64,000 nt of DNA from an uncultured Granulosicoccaceae bacterium (GCA_937922675.1 CALAJN010000011.1:156151-220150); one strand, 5' to 3'. Numbered from the stretch's first letter, positions 25,145-35,310 are shown. Program-made: numbers and translations. The notes: generated by a model from the sequence alone, not told the origin.

Positions 25145-26359
25145 ATGTCAACCCCTAGCGCCTCCGTGCAGGACAGAACCCAGGTAGACCTTGCCACGGC
25201 CAATGCCGATCTGATCTCCGGGAGCGAGCTGCTACTCCCTGAAGTCGCCAACGAAATGGTCCCCTATGAGCGAGTGGATCCTGAGGAGCGGGCGCGTATT
25301 GACGGGTTGATGCAGGAGATCAATCTCTCGGACTCCAACTCGATCATCTTTTTTGGCAGCAAGGCTCAGCAGGAGCTGACCACCATCTCCGACAGCATGC
25401 TCGAGGGTGTACGCAACAAGGATCTGGGCTCTGCTGGCAACTCGCTCAATGACATGGTCACGGTGCTGCGAGGTTTTGAAGTTGCTGACTACGATCCGCG
25501 CGCCAAACCGAATATCTTTGTGCGTTTGTGGCGCAAGTTGTTTGGTGGCATTACTCCGGTCGCCAAGTTCATACAACAGTACGAAGGCGTGCGCAAGCAG
25601 GTCGATGTAGTAACCGATGATCTTGAAGGGCACAAGACGCAACTGCTGCGTGACATCAAATCGCTCGACAAGTTGTATGCCGCCAACCTCGACTATTTCC
25701 ACGACCTTGAGGTCTACATCCTCGCTGGCGAACAAAAACTTCAGATCATTGATCGGGACATCATCCCGGCTGCCGAAGCAGAGGCTGCCAATTCCGATGA
25801 TGTGCTCAAGGCGCAGGAGCTGCGCGACGTGCGTTCCGGTCGCGATGATCTCGAGCGTCGGGTGCATGATCTCAAACTCACGCGTCAGGTTGCCATGCAG
25901 GGTTTGCCGAGCATCCGCCTGATTCAGGAAAACGACAAGGGCCTGGTCAACAAGATCAATTCAACCCTGGTCAACACCGTACCCTTGTGGCGCCAACAGC
26001 TGGCCCAGGCGGTCACGATTTTTCGATCTGCTGAGGCTGCCAAGAGTGTGCAGCGCGCATCAGACTTGACCAATGATCTTCTGGAAAAGAACGCAGAGAA
26101 CCTGAAGACAGCCAACCGCACGGTACGCGAGGAGCTCGAGCGCGGCGTGTTTGATGTCAATGCGGTTCGTCGTGCCAACGAAAACCTGATTGCGACTGTC
26201 GAGGAATCACTGCAGATCGCTGATGAAGGCAAGCGCCGTCGCGCAGACGCCGAGAAGCAACTCGTCGAGATGGAAGAGGAGCTGAAGCAAACCCTGAAAT
26301 CTGCTGCTGCCAGTGCATCAAATGTTGCCTCTGGCACCACCGCTGGCGTTCGAGGCTAA
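25145..26359 (+). CDS. telA: TelA-family toxic-anion resistance protein
   Basis: A 404-residue, largely helical cytoplasmic protein of the TelA (KlaA) family, linked to tellurite and other envelope-stress tolerance by a poorly understood mechanism. Recognisable parts are SNSIIFFGSKAQQELTTISD near 60-80, the WRKLFGG segment near 130, and extended coiled coils through 150-395. A GAAGGAG ribosome-binding site lies upstream of the ATG. The downstream SPFH-GYF gene starts four bases after its stop, so the two are tightly coupled. Confidence 0.88.
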   Translation: MSTPSASVQDRTQVDLATANADLISGSELLLPEVANEMVPYERVDPEERARIDGLMQEINLSDSNSIIFFGSKAQQELTTISDSMLEGVRNKDLGSAGNSLNDMVTVLRGFEVADYDPRAKPNIFVRLWRKLFGGITPVAKFIQQYEGVRKQVDVVTDDLEGHKTQLLRDIKSLDKLYAANLDYFHDLEVYILAGEQKLQIIDRDIIPAAEAEAANSDDVLKAQELRDVRSGRDDLERRVHDLKLTRQVAMQGLPSIRLIQENDKGLVNKINSTLVNTVPLWRQQLAQAVTIFRSAEAAKSVQRASDLTNDLLEKNAENLKTANRTVREELERGVFDVNAVRRANENLIATVEESLQIADEGKRRRADAEKQLVEMEEELKQTLKSAAASASNVASGTTAGVRG

Positions 26360-26363
26360 ACCG

Positions 26364-27476
26364 ATGGGACTTCTGGACAAGCTGTTTGGTGAATTTGTAG
26401 ACATCATCGAGTGGACTGATGATTCGTCCAACACAATGGTGTACCGCTTTGAACGTTACGGTAACGAGATCAAGTACGGCGCCAAGTTGATCGTTCGGGA
26501 GTCGCAGTATGCGGTGTTTGTCAACGAGGGGCAGGTGGCGGATGTGCTTGGTCCGGGAACATGGGAGCTTGAGACCAAGAACCTGCCGCTGCTGACAACG
26601 CTCAAGAGCTGGCAGCACGGGTACAGCAGCCCGTTCAAGTCAGAGGTCTATTTTTGTAATGCGCGCCGCTTTACCGATCTCAAATGGGGCACCAAGCAGC
26701 CCCTGATGTTACGTGACGCCGAGTTCGGTGGTCTGCGCCTGCGTGCCTTTGGTACTTACGGTGTGCGTATAACTGACCCACTGACGTTTATTCGCGAGAT
26801 CGTAGGCACAGAAGGCGTGTTCACGACAGAAGAGATCTCCGATCAGCTGCGCAATCTGATCACCTCGCGGTTTGCGACGATCATCGGATCAGCCAATATC
26901 CCGATCCTCGATGTGGCAGCTAATCAGGATCAGCTGGGTGAATTTCTGACCAAGCGTATCGCCCCCGAGTTCGGTGAGTATGGTCTTGAATTGACCAAGC
27001 TCCTGGTGGAGAACATCTCTCTGCCGCCAGCGGTCTCTGAAGCGCTCGATAAGAGAACCTCGATGGGCATGACCGGCAACCTTGATGCGTATTTGAAGTA
27101 TCAGGCAGGTGAAGGCCTGGCGCAGGGTGGTGGTGCCGGCGATGTAGTCGGCATGGGGGTCGGACTTGCAGTTGGTCGGACTATGGCCGAAGGGGTAGGG
27201 CAAGCAACTATTGCCGGCGGTGGCGCTGGCTTGCCACCACCGCTGAAGAACGCGCCCAGGTTTCATGTTGCACTGGCTGGTACAGCCGATGGCCCGCACA
27301 CGCTGGAGACATTGAGCAGCATGGTCGATGCAGGCAAACTCACGCGGGAAACGCTTGTGTGGACGCCAGAGCTGACTGACTGGACGGCAGCCGCACAGGT
27401 GCCCGGCGTGGCCGCCCTGTTCGGTGAGCGTGCGGCTACACCGCCGCCACTGCCATCGCCCACCACCTCTGGCTGA
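26364..27476 (+). CDS. SPFH-domain protein with C-terminal GYF_2 domain
   Basis: A 370-residue protein related to the Bacillus YdjI/virion-core-protein group of SPFH proteins. It starts MGLLDKLFGEFVDIIEW, then carries an SPFH core (about 30-240, including QVADVLGPGTWELETKNLPLL). A glycine-rich hydrophobic linker (about 250-300) leads to a C-terminal GYF_2 domain (about 310-360: GPHTLETLSSMVDAGKLTRE, then WTPELTDWTAA). SPFH proteins scaffold membrane microdomains; GYF domains bind proline-rich peptides. ATG 26364 is four bases after telA; an upstream in-frame start inside telA is less likely. Confidence 0.85.
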   Translation: MGLLDKLFGEFVDIIEWTDDSSNTMVYRFERYGNEIKYGAKLIVRESQYAVFVNEGQVADVLGPGTWELETKNLPLLTTLKSWQHGYSSPFKSEVYFCNARRFTDLKWGTKQPLMLRDAEFGGLRLRAFGTYGVRITDPLTFIREIVGTEGVFTTEEISDQLRNLITSRFATIIGSANIPILDVAANQDQLGEFLTKRIAPEFGEYGLELTKLLVENISLPPAVSEALDKRTSMGMTGNLDAYLKYQAGEGLAQGGGAGDVVGMGVGLAVGRTMAEGVGQATIAGGGAGLPPPLKNAPRFHVALAGTADGPHTLETLSSMVDAGKLTRETLVWTPELTDWTAAAQVPGVAALFGERAATPPPLPSPTTSG

Positions 27477-27517
27477 ACAGTTTTGAGTAAGCCAACACAT
27501 CGATTCCCTGTATTGAT

Positions 27518-28861
27518 GTGAGCAACAGTGACAAGCGTGACGCGGGTGACCTCAAGGAGCGTCTGGTTGCCATGGAAGAGGCTGCGCGTCGCGGTGAGGC
27601 CTACCAGTGGGATACGCAGGTTGCAGAGCGTGTTGGCGAGGCGCGCACGCGAAGCCTGACCGAGACACGTTTTCCCTGTGGGCAGTGTGGGGCGTCTCTG
27701 CACTACGCGATAGGAACCGACTCACTGTCATGTCGGTACTGCGGGCATCTCAACCAGATCGAGCAAGGGCACGAGCCACTGGTCGAGCTTGACTTGCATA
27801 CAGCACTTGCGGAGCTGGAGCAAGCCGAGAGGCGCTCACCCGAGTCGCAGATAATATCGTGCCCGAACTGTGCGGCGAGTTTTGCCCTGGATGCCCATAT
27901 CCACGCTGGTGAGTGTCCGTTCTGCGGCACGGGGGTCGTCACCGAGACCGCAGACAGCAAGCCGATCAAGCCCAGGGGTTTGTTGCCTTTTGCCATCACT
28001 GCCGAGCAGGCGCGCGAGTTTTACAAGAGTTGGCTCAAGTCACTGTGGTTTGCACCGAACGCGCTCAAGGAATTCGCCCGTGATGATGCGCAGCTCAATG
28101 GCGTATATATCCCGTATTGGACATACGATAGCGACACTGCCACTGCCTATCGCGGCCAGCGCGGCGATGTCTACTACGTGACGCAACGCTACAGAACCGT
28201 TGTCAATGGGCGCAGCGTATCGCGTACGCGACGCATACCCAAGATCCGTTGGTCGCCGGCATCAGGCCGAACATCCCGGCACTTTGACGATGTGTTGGTC
28301 GGTGCAACGCGCACCTTGCCGAGAAAGATCACCGACTGGCTCGCGCCCTGGGATCTTGAAAAGCTGGTGCCGTATCGCGAGGATTACTTGAGTGGATTCT
28401 CCAGTGAGGTGTACCAGGTTGATCTGGATGAGGGTTTCAATCATGCGCAAGCGATCATGGACAAGGTCATACGTGGCGATGTGAGGCGATCGATCGGTGG
28501 GGACCAGCAGCGCATACATTCGCTGCGAACACAACACAGCGACACCACCTTCAAACATGTCTTGTTGCCGGTGTGGAGCGCAGGCTTTACCTTCCGCGAC
28601 AAGAGCTACCGATTTGTTGTCAATGGGCGCAGTGGCAAGGTACGCGGTGAGCGGCCCTGGAGTAGGGTCAAGATTGCACTAGCGGTGTTGGCGGCGCTGG
28701 CTGTGGCGCTGCCGCTGTTGTTTTTTGTCGCGGCCTCGCAGAGTGGCAGTATGAGCGCGGGCAGGACGCTTGAATTCGACTTCAATCTGCCTCGTTACGA
28801 AGTGTTTGACTGGAGCGGTGAACCGTCACCGTCAAACTGGCCCCAAGGAAGTAACTGGTAG
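27518..28861 (+). CDS. Zinc-ribbon membrane protein
   Basis: A 447-residue protein starting at GTG. Two zinc-ribbon-like cysteine clusters are visible: C54xxC57 with C72xxC75, and C115xxC118 with C133xxC136. A central region of about 240 residues contains repeated aromatic motifs such as YIPYWTYDSDTATAYRGQRG. A single transmembrane helix (about 387-411) precedes a 35-residue tail. Database entries for relatives are often mislabelled as primosomal protein N' helicases, but no helicase motif is present. It closes the XpaC-TelA-SPFH run; the neighbours suggest membrane stress. Confidence 0.72.
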   Translation: MSNSDKRDAGDLKERLVAMEEAARRGEAYQWDTQVAERVGEARTRSLTETRFPCGQCGASLHYAIGTDSLSCRYCGHLNQIEQGHEPLVELDLHTALAELEQAERRSPESQIISCPNCAASFALDAHIHAGECPFCGTGVVTETADSKPIKPRGLLPFAITAEQAREFYKSWLKSLWFAPNALKEFARDDAQLNGVYIPYWTYDSDTATAYRGQRGDVYYVTQRYRTVVNGRSVSRTRRIPKIRWSPASGRTSRHFDDVLVGATRTLPRKITDWLAPWDLEKLVPYREDYLSGFSSEVYQVDLDEGFNHAQAIMDKVIRGDVRRSIGGDQQRIHSLRTQHSDTTFKHVLLPVWSAGFTFRDKSYRFVVNGRSGKVRGERPWSRVKIALAVLAALAVALPLLFFVAASQSGSMSAGRTLEFDFNLPRYEVFDWSGEPSPSNWPQGSNW

Positions 28862-28974
28862 CGACAGCCGCCGTGGGTTGTGCAGCTATCCCACTAGGCA
28901 GGCTCCTGTTTGTTTCGTAAGATCAACCGCCCTGTAGGCCGGCATGGCCGTGCATCCAACCTGGTTCGGTGAAT

Positions 28975-29523
28975 ATGCTCCTCGATACGCCCGCAGTTGA
29001 TCTTGGTTGGAAAGCTCCCGACTTTACCTTGCCCGATCTGGACGGTTCACCGGTCTCGTTCGGCGAGAGCCTCGGTGCCAAGGGGGCGGCTGTGATTTTC
29101 ATGTGTAATCACTGTCCGTACGTCAAGGCGATCATGACGCGACTGGTTGAAGATGCGAAGGTGCTGATGCAAGAAGGGTTTGGTGTTCTTGCGGTGATGT
29201 CCAACGACTATCAGTCAGTGCCGGCTGACAATCCCGCGGCCATGCGTGCCTTTGCTGAGCAGTATGGAATGCGTTTTCCCTACCTGCTCGATGAGGATCA
29301 GTCAGTTGCTCGTGCGTTCGGTGCGGTTTGTACGCCTGATATCTTCGGTTTTAACAGTGATGGTGAACTGCATTATCGGGGTCGCTTTGATTCTGCGGGT
29401 ATGGGGCCTGCCGCCGGGCGTACTGCGGATTTGCAAGAGGCTATGCGGCAGATCGGGCGTACGGGCAAGGGGCCTGTTGAGCAGGTCGCGAGTGCGGGCT
29501 GTTCGATCAAGTGGCGCGTGTGA
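28975..29523 (+). CDS. Thioredoxin-fold (AhpC/TSA-like) protein
   Basis: A 182-residue cytoplasmic redoxin. WKAPDFTLPDLDG opens the fold; the active site is CNHCPYV with Cys44 and Cys47 (CxxC), where peroxiredoxins would have a single peroxidatic Cys in a PxxxTxxC motif. FGAVCTPDIFGF supplies the cis-proline region. The family is common and called thioredoxin-family or redoxin-domain protein, without defined substrate. I use ATG 28975; a GTG two codons upstream is possible. It is probably transcribed alone. Confidence 0.85.
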   Translation: MLLDTPAVDLGWKAPDFTLPDLDGSPVSFGESLGAKGAAVIFMCNHCPYVKAIMTRLVEDAKVLMQEGFGVLAVMSNDYQSVPADNPAAMRAFAEQYGMRFPYLLDEDQSVARAFGAVCTPDIFGFNSDGELHYRGRFDSAGMGPAAGRTADLQEAMRQIGRTGKGPVEQVASAGCSIKWRV

Positions 29524-29640
29524 TGGCGCATTTTGCGTCAATATTCAGTCGGGTTTGTTTGTCGCCAGACGTGCATCCGTTGCGCGAAGCCTGCCGTAGA
29601 GGTAGAGGTAGGAAAACTCCACACAGCTGATACATACTTT

Positions 29641-30057
29641 ATGAAAATATCATTCACCGCTCTCGCTGCCCTCACTTTGGCTTCTTCTGTCGCCTTGGCT
29701 GCCGGGCATTCGGCAACGCCAATGGTCGAGGCGGCTGACCAGAGCGTCGCCAATGGGGTCGTTAGCGCCAGCAAGGTCTCTGCTGCCGAAAATGGCTGGT
29801 TGGTCGTACACCGTACTGACGCCAGCAACAAGCCCGGCCCCGTCGTTGCCTATGCGCCGCTGCGTCACGGTGACAACTATGACGTCGCTGCCATACTGCA
29901 AGAGCCGATTGCCTCGGGCGAGCGATTGATGTTGATGGTGCACGCAGAGGTCGGTGGCACCGCAACGGGCGTTTTCGAATACACATTGGGTGCAAAAGAA
30001 GACGGGCCGATCCGTGTTGACGGTGAATTGGTCATGACGGTCATCACGGCCAAGTAA
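29641..30057 (+). CDS. Exported DUF7282-like protein
   Basis: A 138-residue protein with a clear signal peptide (MKISFTALAALTLASSVALA, cleavage about residue 20). The mature part carries a repeating beta-strand pattern including NGWLVVHRTDASNKPGPVVAYAPL and a GTATGVFEYTLG element, which resembles the DUF7282 module of secreted proteins. Function unknown; likely periplasmic or extracellular. The ATG was chosen because it begins the signal peptide. A strong hairpin lies 33 bp downstream. Confidence 0.7.
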   Translation: MKISFTALAALTLASSVALAAGHSATPMVEAADQSVANGVVSASKVSAAENGWLVVHRTDASNKPGPVVAYAPLRHGDNYDVAAILQEPIASGERLMLMVHAEVGGTATGVFEYTLGAKEDGPIRVDGELVMTVITAK

Positions 30058-30089
30058 GACACCGCACTCCACAGTTTCACGTTACAGCA

Positions 30090-30118
30090 AGCGCGCACCG
30101 GCTCAACAGGTGCGCGCT
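30090..30118 (+). terminator. Perfect 10-bp hairpin
   Basis: AGCGCGCACC (30090-30099) pairs perfectly with GGTGCGCGCT (30109-30118), loop nine bases, followed by ATTCTGTG with a weak T content. It ends the transcript of the small secreted protein and separates it from the next gene. Confidence 0.6.
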
Positions 30119-30168
30119 ATTCTGTGAAAATTGACGCATGATGTCCCTCTGTTTCAGCGGCGACCATC

Positions 30169-31158
30169 ATGTTTCGATTCGGCATCCTGTCTACCGCTCG
30201 TATCGGCGAGCAACATGTCCTCCCGGCGATCTCACGGGCCAGCAACTGCGTGGTGTCGGCGATTGCCTCCCGCGATCTCAAGCGCGCGCAAAAATTTGCT
30301 GATCGCTTTGGCGTACCGCTGGCCTTCGGCTCTTACGAGCAGATGCTTGCCTCGGACGAGATCGACGGCGTGTACATACCCCTGCCGACTTCCCAGCATG
30401 TGGAGTGGGCGGTAAAAGCGGCCAAGGCTGGCAAGCACGTGCTTGTCGAAAAGCCTTTGGCATTGAAGGCGCGTGACATTGCCAGGGTTGTTGCGGCACG
30501 CGATGGATCCGGCGTTGTGGTGTCCGAGGCCTTCATGGTGGCCTACCACCCGCAGTGGTTGAAGGTCAGGGAGCTACTGGCCAAGGGTGCCATCGGCAGC
30601 TTGCGCATGGTTGATGCCTCGTTCACCTACTACAACGTCAACCCTGACAACATGCGCAACCGTCCGGAGCTCGGTGGCGGCGTGATCCCTGATATCGGGG
30701 TGTACCCAACGGTGGCTACCCGGCTGGCAACCGGTCAGGAGCCCACGCGTGTGCAAGCACATATCGATTGGGATCCAGACTTTGGAACAGATTGCTTTGC
30801 GAGCGTACGGGCTGATTTTGTGGATTTCGAGCTGTCCTTTTATCTGTCCACTCAGCTCGCCAACCGTCAATCCATCGTATTCCATGGGGACAAAGGCTTC
30901 ATCGAGCTGACCGCGCCGTTCAATTCCAATCTCTATGAAGGGGATGAGTTGCGCATTCATGATCGGGGTCATGCCAAGACTCAGGTGCTCCGCTACTCGG
31001 GGGTGGATCAGTATCAGCTGCAGGTCGAGGCCTTTGCACGAGTAGCCAGCGGCGGGCGCGGTGAGTTGTTCTCACTGGAGGAGTCGGTGTTGAATCAGCG
31101 AGTCATCGACGCAATCTACAAGGCCGGCAAGAGTGGTCGCTGGGCCGCCGTACAGTGA
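30169..31158 (+). CDS. Gfo/Idh/MocA-family oxidoreductase
   Basis: A 329-residue NAD(P)-dependent dehydrogenase. The N-terminal Rossmann part begins [18 protein letters not shown] and contains the family signature [10 protein letters not shown] near residue 95. The C-terminal alpha/beta substrate domain follows, with [12 protein letters not shown]. Members act on sugars, inositol or dihydrodiols (for example xylose dehydrogenase). Substrate is not predictable. It is a single gene with ATG at 30169, 118 bp before yejA. Confidence 0.88.
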   Translation: MFRFGILSTARIGEQHVLPAISRASNCVVSAIASRDLKRAQKFADRFGVPLAFGSYEQMLASDEIDGVYIPLPTSQHVEWAVKAAKAGKHVLVEKPLALKARDIARVVAARDGSGVVVSEAFMVAYHPQWLKVRELLAKGAIGSLRMVDASFTYYNVNPDNMRNRPELGGGVIPDIGVYPTVATRLATGQEPTRVQAHIDWDPDFGTDCFASVRADFVDFELSFYLSTQLANRQSIVFHGDKGFIELTAPFNSNLYEGDELRIHDRGHAKTQVLRYSGVDQYQLQVEAFARVASGGRGELFSLEESVLNQRVIDAIYKAGKSGRWAAVQ

Positions 31159-31276
31159 TCTTGTGTCAATATTTCGTCCTTGCCTGGCGTATCGGCACGG
31201 AGCTTGTAGTCTTTGACCAGAACGGCTGCGTACCGAGAAGGTCAGAGTCGTTACCATCCAGAGGAGTCCGGGACAG

Positions 31277-33145
31277 ATGAGTTCGAGAGTTGCCCTTTCC
31301 ATGCGCGTCGTTGATGCATCGTGCCGCTGTCGCACATCGTCTGTTATCGGGTTGGCGCTCGGCCCGGTGCTTGCTCTCGCTTTGGGCTCCACGACCGCGC
31401 TGGCAGAGTCAAGCCATGGAATTTCGGCCTTCGGAGACCTGAAATACCCCGCTGATTTTGAGCATTTTGAATACGCCAGCCCGGATGCGATCAAGGGAGG
31501 CTCTGTCACCTTGTCGTCTCTTGGTACTTTCGACAACCTGAACCCCTTCATTCTCAAGGGTGTTTCTGCCGCGGGCGCTGCCGGTGTCTTCGATACTCTG
31601 ATGAGCACGGCGCTGGATGAGTCCTCGTCAATGTACGGACTTGTTGCCGAGTCAATAGAAGTCGCCGAAGACGGGCAGTCAGTTGTCTTTCGTCTGCGCC
31701 CTGAAGCACGCTTTCACGATGGCCATGCCATCGATGCCGAGGATGTGGTCTGGACCTTCGACACCTTGATGAACGATGGCCACCCGTTGTACCGAAACTA
31801 CTACGCCAGTGTTTCCGGAGCCGAAGCCATCGATGAGGGTACGGTGAGGTTTTCGTTTACCGAAGCAGGCAATGCCGAGCTGCCCTTGATTGTCGGTCAA
31901 CTGCCGGTACTCCCTGCACACGCCTGGGAGGAGAAGGAGTTTGCTGCGACGACGTTGCAGCCCTTGCTTGGCAGCGGACCCTACAAGGTAGCCAAGGTTG
32001 ATCCCGGTCGTTCCATCACCTACGAGCGCGTCGAAGATTATTGGGCCAGGGACTTGCCCGTCAAGCTCGGTCACGACAACTTCGACACCCTGCGCTACGA
32101 CTACTACCGTGACCTGACCGTTGCCCTTGAAGCGCTCAAGGCGGGCGATGTTGACTTTCGGCGCGAGTACATTTCCAAGAACTGGGCGACCGCCTATGAC
32201 TTTCCGGCTCTTGCCGAGGGTCGCGTGGTGCGTGAGGAAATCCCGGACACCAGCATTCAGGTATTTCAGGCCTTCTTGTTCAATCTGCGCAAGCCGAAGT
32301 ACCAGGACATTCGCGTGCGCGAAGCACTCAGTTGGACCTTTGATTTTGAATGGGCCAACAAGAATCTGTTCTACGGCGCGTATCAGCGACTCCAGAGCAA
32401 CTTTCAGGGGTCCGAACTTGCGGCGACCGGTCTGCCAGAAGGGCGTGAACTCGAGATACTGCAACCCTTTCGCGAGCAGCTTCCCGAGTCCGTGTTCGAA
32501 GAGGCCTTCTCGCTTCCTGTGATGGATGGTTCAGGCAACGTGCGTCGCGAGTTGCGTCAGGCGATAGCGCTGTTCAAGGAGGCGGGCTATGCGGTGCAGG
32601 ATGGTGTGATGACTCATGCTGAATCCGGCGAAGCCTTCACCATGGAGATGATCATTCGTCAGCCGAGTGTCGAGAAGATCGGCCTGGCGTGGAGAAAAGT
32701 GCTTGAGCGTCTGGGTATTGATCTGAAGGTGCGGGTCATTGATTCAGCGCAGTATGAGAAGCGCATGGAAGACTACGACTTCGATGTCACCACACATTTG
32801 TGGCAGCAGCCGGAGTCACCCGGAAACGAACAGTACGACTACTGGCACTCGCGCGTCGCTGACGAGCCAGGCTCTGGTAACGTCGCTGGCATCAAGGATG
32901 AGGTAGTCGACGCCATCATCCCCTTGATTGTCAACGCGACATCGCGTGAGGAGCAGGTCGCCGCGACGCGCGCGCTGGATCGCGTGCTTATGCATCAGCA
33001 CTATGTGCTGCCGCAGTACTTCGGACCTACCTACCGCGTAGCGTATACCAACAAATTCTCCAGACCTGCAATCAAGCCGCAAAAGGCGCTCGGCTTCAAC
33101 ACCTGGTGGGTAGACCCTGACAAGGAAGCTGCGCTCGACAACTGA
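31277..33145 (+). CDS. yejA: YejA periplasmic peptide-binding protein
   Basis: A 622-residue substrate-binding protein of ABC importer family 5 with a signal peptide (hydrophobic core about 23-38, likely cleavage after ALA at 43). SVVFRLRPEARFHDG is the usual SBP_bac_5 signature. It is the first gene of a complete yejABEF operon. In E. coli and Salmonella this importer takes up short and antimicrobial peptides, including microcin C. A GAGGAG ribosome-binding site precedes the ATG, at slightly long spacing. Size fits YejA (about 600 residues). Confidence 0.9.
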   Translation: MSSRVALSMRVVDASCRCRTSSVIGLALGPVLALALGSTTALAESSHGISAFGDLKYPADFEHFEYASPDAIKGGSVTLSSLGTFDNLNPFILKGVSAAGAAGVFDTLMSTALDESSSMYGLVAESIEVAEDGQSVVFRLRPEARFHDGHAIDAEDVVWTFDTLMNDGHPLYRNYYASVSGAEAIDEGTVRFSFTEAGNAELPLIVGQLPVLPAHAWEEKEFAATTLQPLLGSGPYKVAKVDPGRSITYERVEDYWARDLPVKLGHDNFDTLRYDYYRDLTVALEALKAGDVDFRREYISKNWATAYDFPALAEGRVVREEIPDTSIQVFQAFLFNLRKPKYQDIRVREALSWTFDFEWANKNLFYGAYQRLQSNFQGSELAATGLPEGRELEILQPFREQLPESVFEEAFSLPVMDGSGNVRRELRQAIALFKEAGYAVQDGVMTHAESGEAFTMEMIIRQPSVEKIGLAWRKVLERLGIDLKVRVIDSAQYEKRMEDYDFDVTTHLWQQPESPGNEQYDYWHSRVADEPGSGNVAGIKDEVVDAIIPLIVNATSREEQVAATRALDRVLMHQHYVLPQYFGPTYRVAYTNKFSRPAIKPQKALGFNTWWVDPDKEAALDN

Positions 33146-33163
33146 TCATCCGGAGCAGGCGAG

Positions 33164-34243
33164 ATGTTCGCCTACATACTCAGGCGCTTGCTGTTGGTGA
33201 TTCCGACCCTGTTCGGGATCATGATCCTGAACTTTGTCATCGTGCAGGCAGCCCCCGGCGGTCCGGTGGAGCAGGTGTTGGCACAGATCAAGGGGACTGC
33301 GACAAGTGCTACCGCTCGCGTGTCCGGACCGCAGAGCGATACTGGTGCTACCGGTAACGAATCTGCTCGCGGGACCCGCGGTCTTGAGCCTGAGCTGATT
33401 GCAGATCTTGAGCGGCAGTTTGGTTTTGACAAGCCGCCGGTCGAGCGCTTTTTCAAGATGATGGGAGACTACGCTCGTCTTGATTTTGGCGAGAGCTTTT
33501 TCCGTGATCGTAGTGTGGTGGACCTGGTCATCGACAAGCTGCCGGTGTCGATCTCGCTCGGCCTCTGGACGACCTTGCTGGTCTACCTGATCTCAATACC
33601 ATTGGGTATCAAGAAGGCACTGCGTGATGGCAGCTCTTTTGATGTCTGGACCAGTGGTGTTGTCATCGTCGGTTATGCGATACCGGGGTTCTTGTTCGCC
33701 ATTCTGCTGATCGTGTTGTTTGCCGGTGGCAGTTTTCTGGATCTGTTTCCGTTGCGTGGCCTGCGCAGTGACAACTTCGATGAGTTGTCGGCTCTCGGCA
33801 AGGTGCTGGACTACCTCTGGCATATTGCCTTGCCAGTGACCGCCATGGTGATCGGTGGCTTTGCCAGTTTGACCATGCTCACCAAAAACTCCTTTCTTGA
33901 CGAAATCAACAAGCAATATGTGTTGACCGCACGTGCCAAGGGCTTGTCCGATAACCGGGTCCTGTACGGCCACGTCTTCAGGAACGCGATGCTGATTGTG
34001 GTGGCAGGCTTTCCGAGCGCCTTTGTGTCGGTACTGTTTACAGGCTCACTGCTGATCGAGGTGATCTTTTCTCTGGATGGACTGGGTCTGTTGGGCTTTG
34101 AGGCGGCGATCAACCGAGACTACCCGGTAATGTTTGGCACCTTGTTCTTCTTCACGCTGCTGGGGTTGATCCTGAACATTGTCGGTGACGTCATGTACAC
34201 CGTGATCGATCCACGCATTGATTTCGAGCGACGCAGTTTCTGA
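33164..34243 (+). CDS. yejB: YejB permease of the peptide importer
   Basis: A 359-residue DppB-type permease, starting [20 protein letters not shown]. Six transmembrane helices are evident, with a soluble insert near residues 40-90 that is typical of YejB. The membrane-domain EAA-like loop is [20 protein letters not shown]. Its stop codon overlaps the yejE start by one base. It forms the channel with YejE, powered by YejF. Confidence 0.92.
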   Translation: MFAYILRRLLLVIPTLFGIMILNFVIVQAAPGGPVEQVLAQIKGTATSATARVSGPQSDTGATGNESARGTRGLEPELIADLERQFGFDKPPVERFFKMMGDYARLDFGESFFRDRSVVDLVIDKLPVSISLGLWTTLLVYLISIPLGIKKALRDGSSFDVWTSGVVIVGYAIPGFLFAILLIVLFAGGSFLDLFPLRGLRSDNFDELSALGKVLDYLWHIALPVTAMVIGGFASLTMLTKNSFLDEINKQYVLTARAKGLSDNRVLYGHVFRNAMLIVVAGFPSAFVSVLFTGSLLIEVIFSLDGLGLLGFEAAINRDYPVMFGTLFFFTLLGLILNIVGDVMYTVIDPRIDFERRSF

Positions 34244-35310
34244 TGGCCGCAGTCATGGAAGGGGCAAAGGGTTCCCGGCGTGATCGCTTCTTGTCGCCGG
34301 TCAATCTCAGACGCTGGCAGACGTTCTGTGCCAACCGTCGCGGTTACTGGTCGCTGTGGATTTTTTTGATCCTGTTTGTTGTGACCTTGTTTGCAGAGTT
34401 CGTCGCCAATGACCGCCCGCTCTATGTCAGCTACGACGGTCAGTCCTTTTTTCCAGTGTTTGTCGATTATCCGGAGACACGCTTTGGAGGAGACTTTGAA
34501 ACCAGCGCCGAGTACCGCGACCCCTTTGTTGCAGAGCTGATCGAGGAGAAGGGCTGGATGCTCTGGCCATTGATTCGCTACAGCTACGACACAGTCAACT
34601 ACGAGCTACCCGTACCGGCACCGGCACCGCCATCGGCCGAGAACTGGATCGGCACAGATGATCAGGGGCGCGATGTGCTGGCGCGTGTCATCTATGGATT
34701 TCGTATATCGATCCTGTTTGGTCTGGCACTGACCGTGTTCAGCTCGATCATTGGTGTCGCGGTGGGCGCAGTACAGGGTTACCTTGGTGGATGGGTGGAC
34801 CTTGTCGGGCAGCGTTTTCTGGAAGTCTGGTCCGGTTTACCGGTGCTGTATCTGTTGATTATCCTGGCAAGCATCGTCGAACCCAACTTCTGGTGGCTAC
34901 TGGGGCTCATGTTGTTGTTCAGCTGGATGAGCCTGGTGGGTGTTGTGCGTGCGGAGGTGCTGCGCGCGCGAAATCTTGACTACGTACGTGCTGCTGCGGC
35001 ACTGGGTGTCGGTCGCTGGACGATTCTGGTTCGCCACGTGCTGCCTAATGCGATGGTGGCCACACTGACGTTTCTGCCATTCATCCTGAACGGATCGATC
35101 ACCACCTTGACGTCGCTGGATTTTCTCGGCTTCGGCTTGCCGCCAGGCTCTGCGTCTTTAGGGGAGTTACTCGCTCAGGGCAAGCAGAACCTGCAGGCTC
35201 CGTGGCTCGGTATCACCGCGTTTCTGGTGTTGGCGGTGATGCTGTCGCTGTTGATCTTCATAGGCGAGGCAGTGCGCGATGCCTTTGATCCGCGGAAGTC
35301 ACTGCAATGA
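34243..35310 (+). CDS. yejE: YejE permease of the peptide importer
   Basis: A 355-residue DppC-type permease with six helices. The N-terminal cytoplasmic segment is followed by a first helix (about 36-58), a long periplasmic loop (about 60-135) ending in GTDDQGRDVLARVIYGFRIS, then five helices with the EAA-like loop VRAAAALGVGRWTILVRHVLP. Its start is one base-overlapping with yejB and its end four-base-overlapping with yejF. Confidence 0.92.
   Translation: MAAVMEGAKGSRRDRFLSPVNLRRWQTFCANRRGYWSLWIFLILFVVTLFAEFVANDRPLYVSYDGQSFFPVFVDYPETRFGGDFETSAEYRDPFVAELIEEKGWMLWPLIRYSYDTVNYELPVPAPAPPSAENWIGTDDQGRDVLARVIYGFRISILFGLALTVFSSIIGVAVGAVQGYLGGWVDLVGQRFLEVWSGLPVLYLLIILASIVEPNFWWLLGLMLLFSWMSLVGVVRAEVLRARNLDYVRAAAALGVGRWTILVRHVLPNAMVATLTFLPFILNGSITTLTSLDFLGFGLPPGSASLGELLAQGKQNLQAPWLGITAFLVLAVMLSLLIFIGEAVRDAFDPRKSLQ

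Noticed and set aside
27518..28861. Primosomal helicase PriA-type annotation
   Set aside because: Only zinc ribbons are shared; there are no Walker or helicase motifs and the protein has a membrane helix.
31679..32464. 261-codon frame opposite yejA
   Set aside because: No motif, and yejA is a clear family member in an intact operon.
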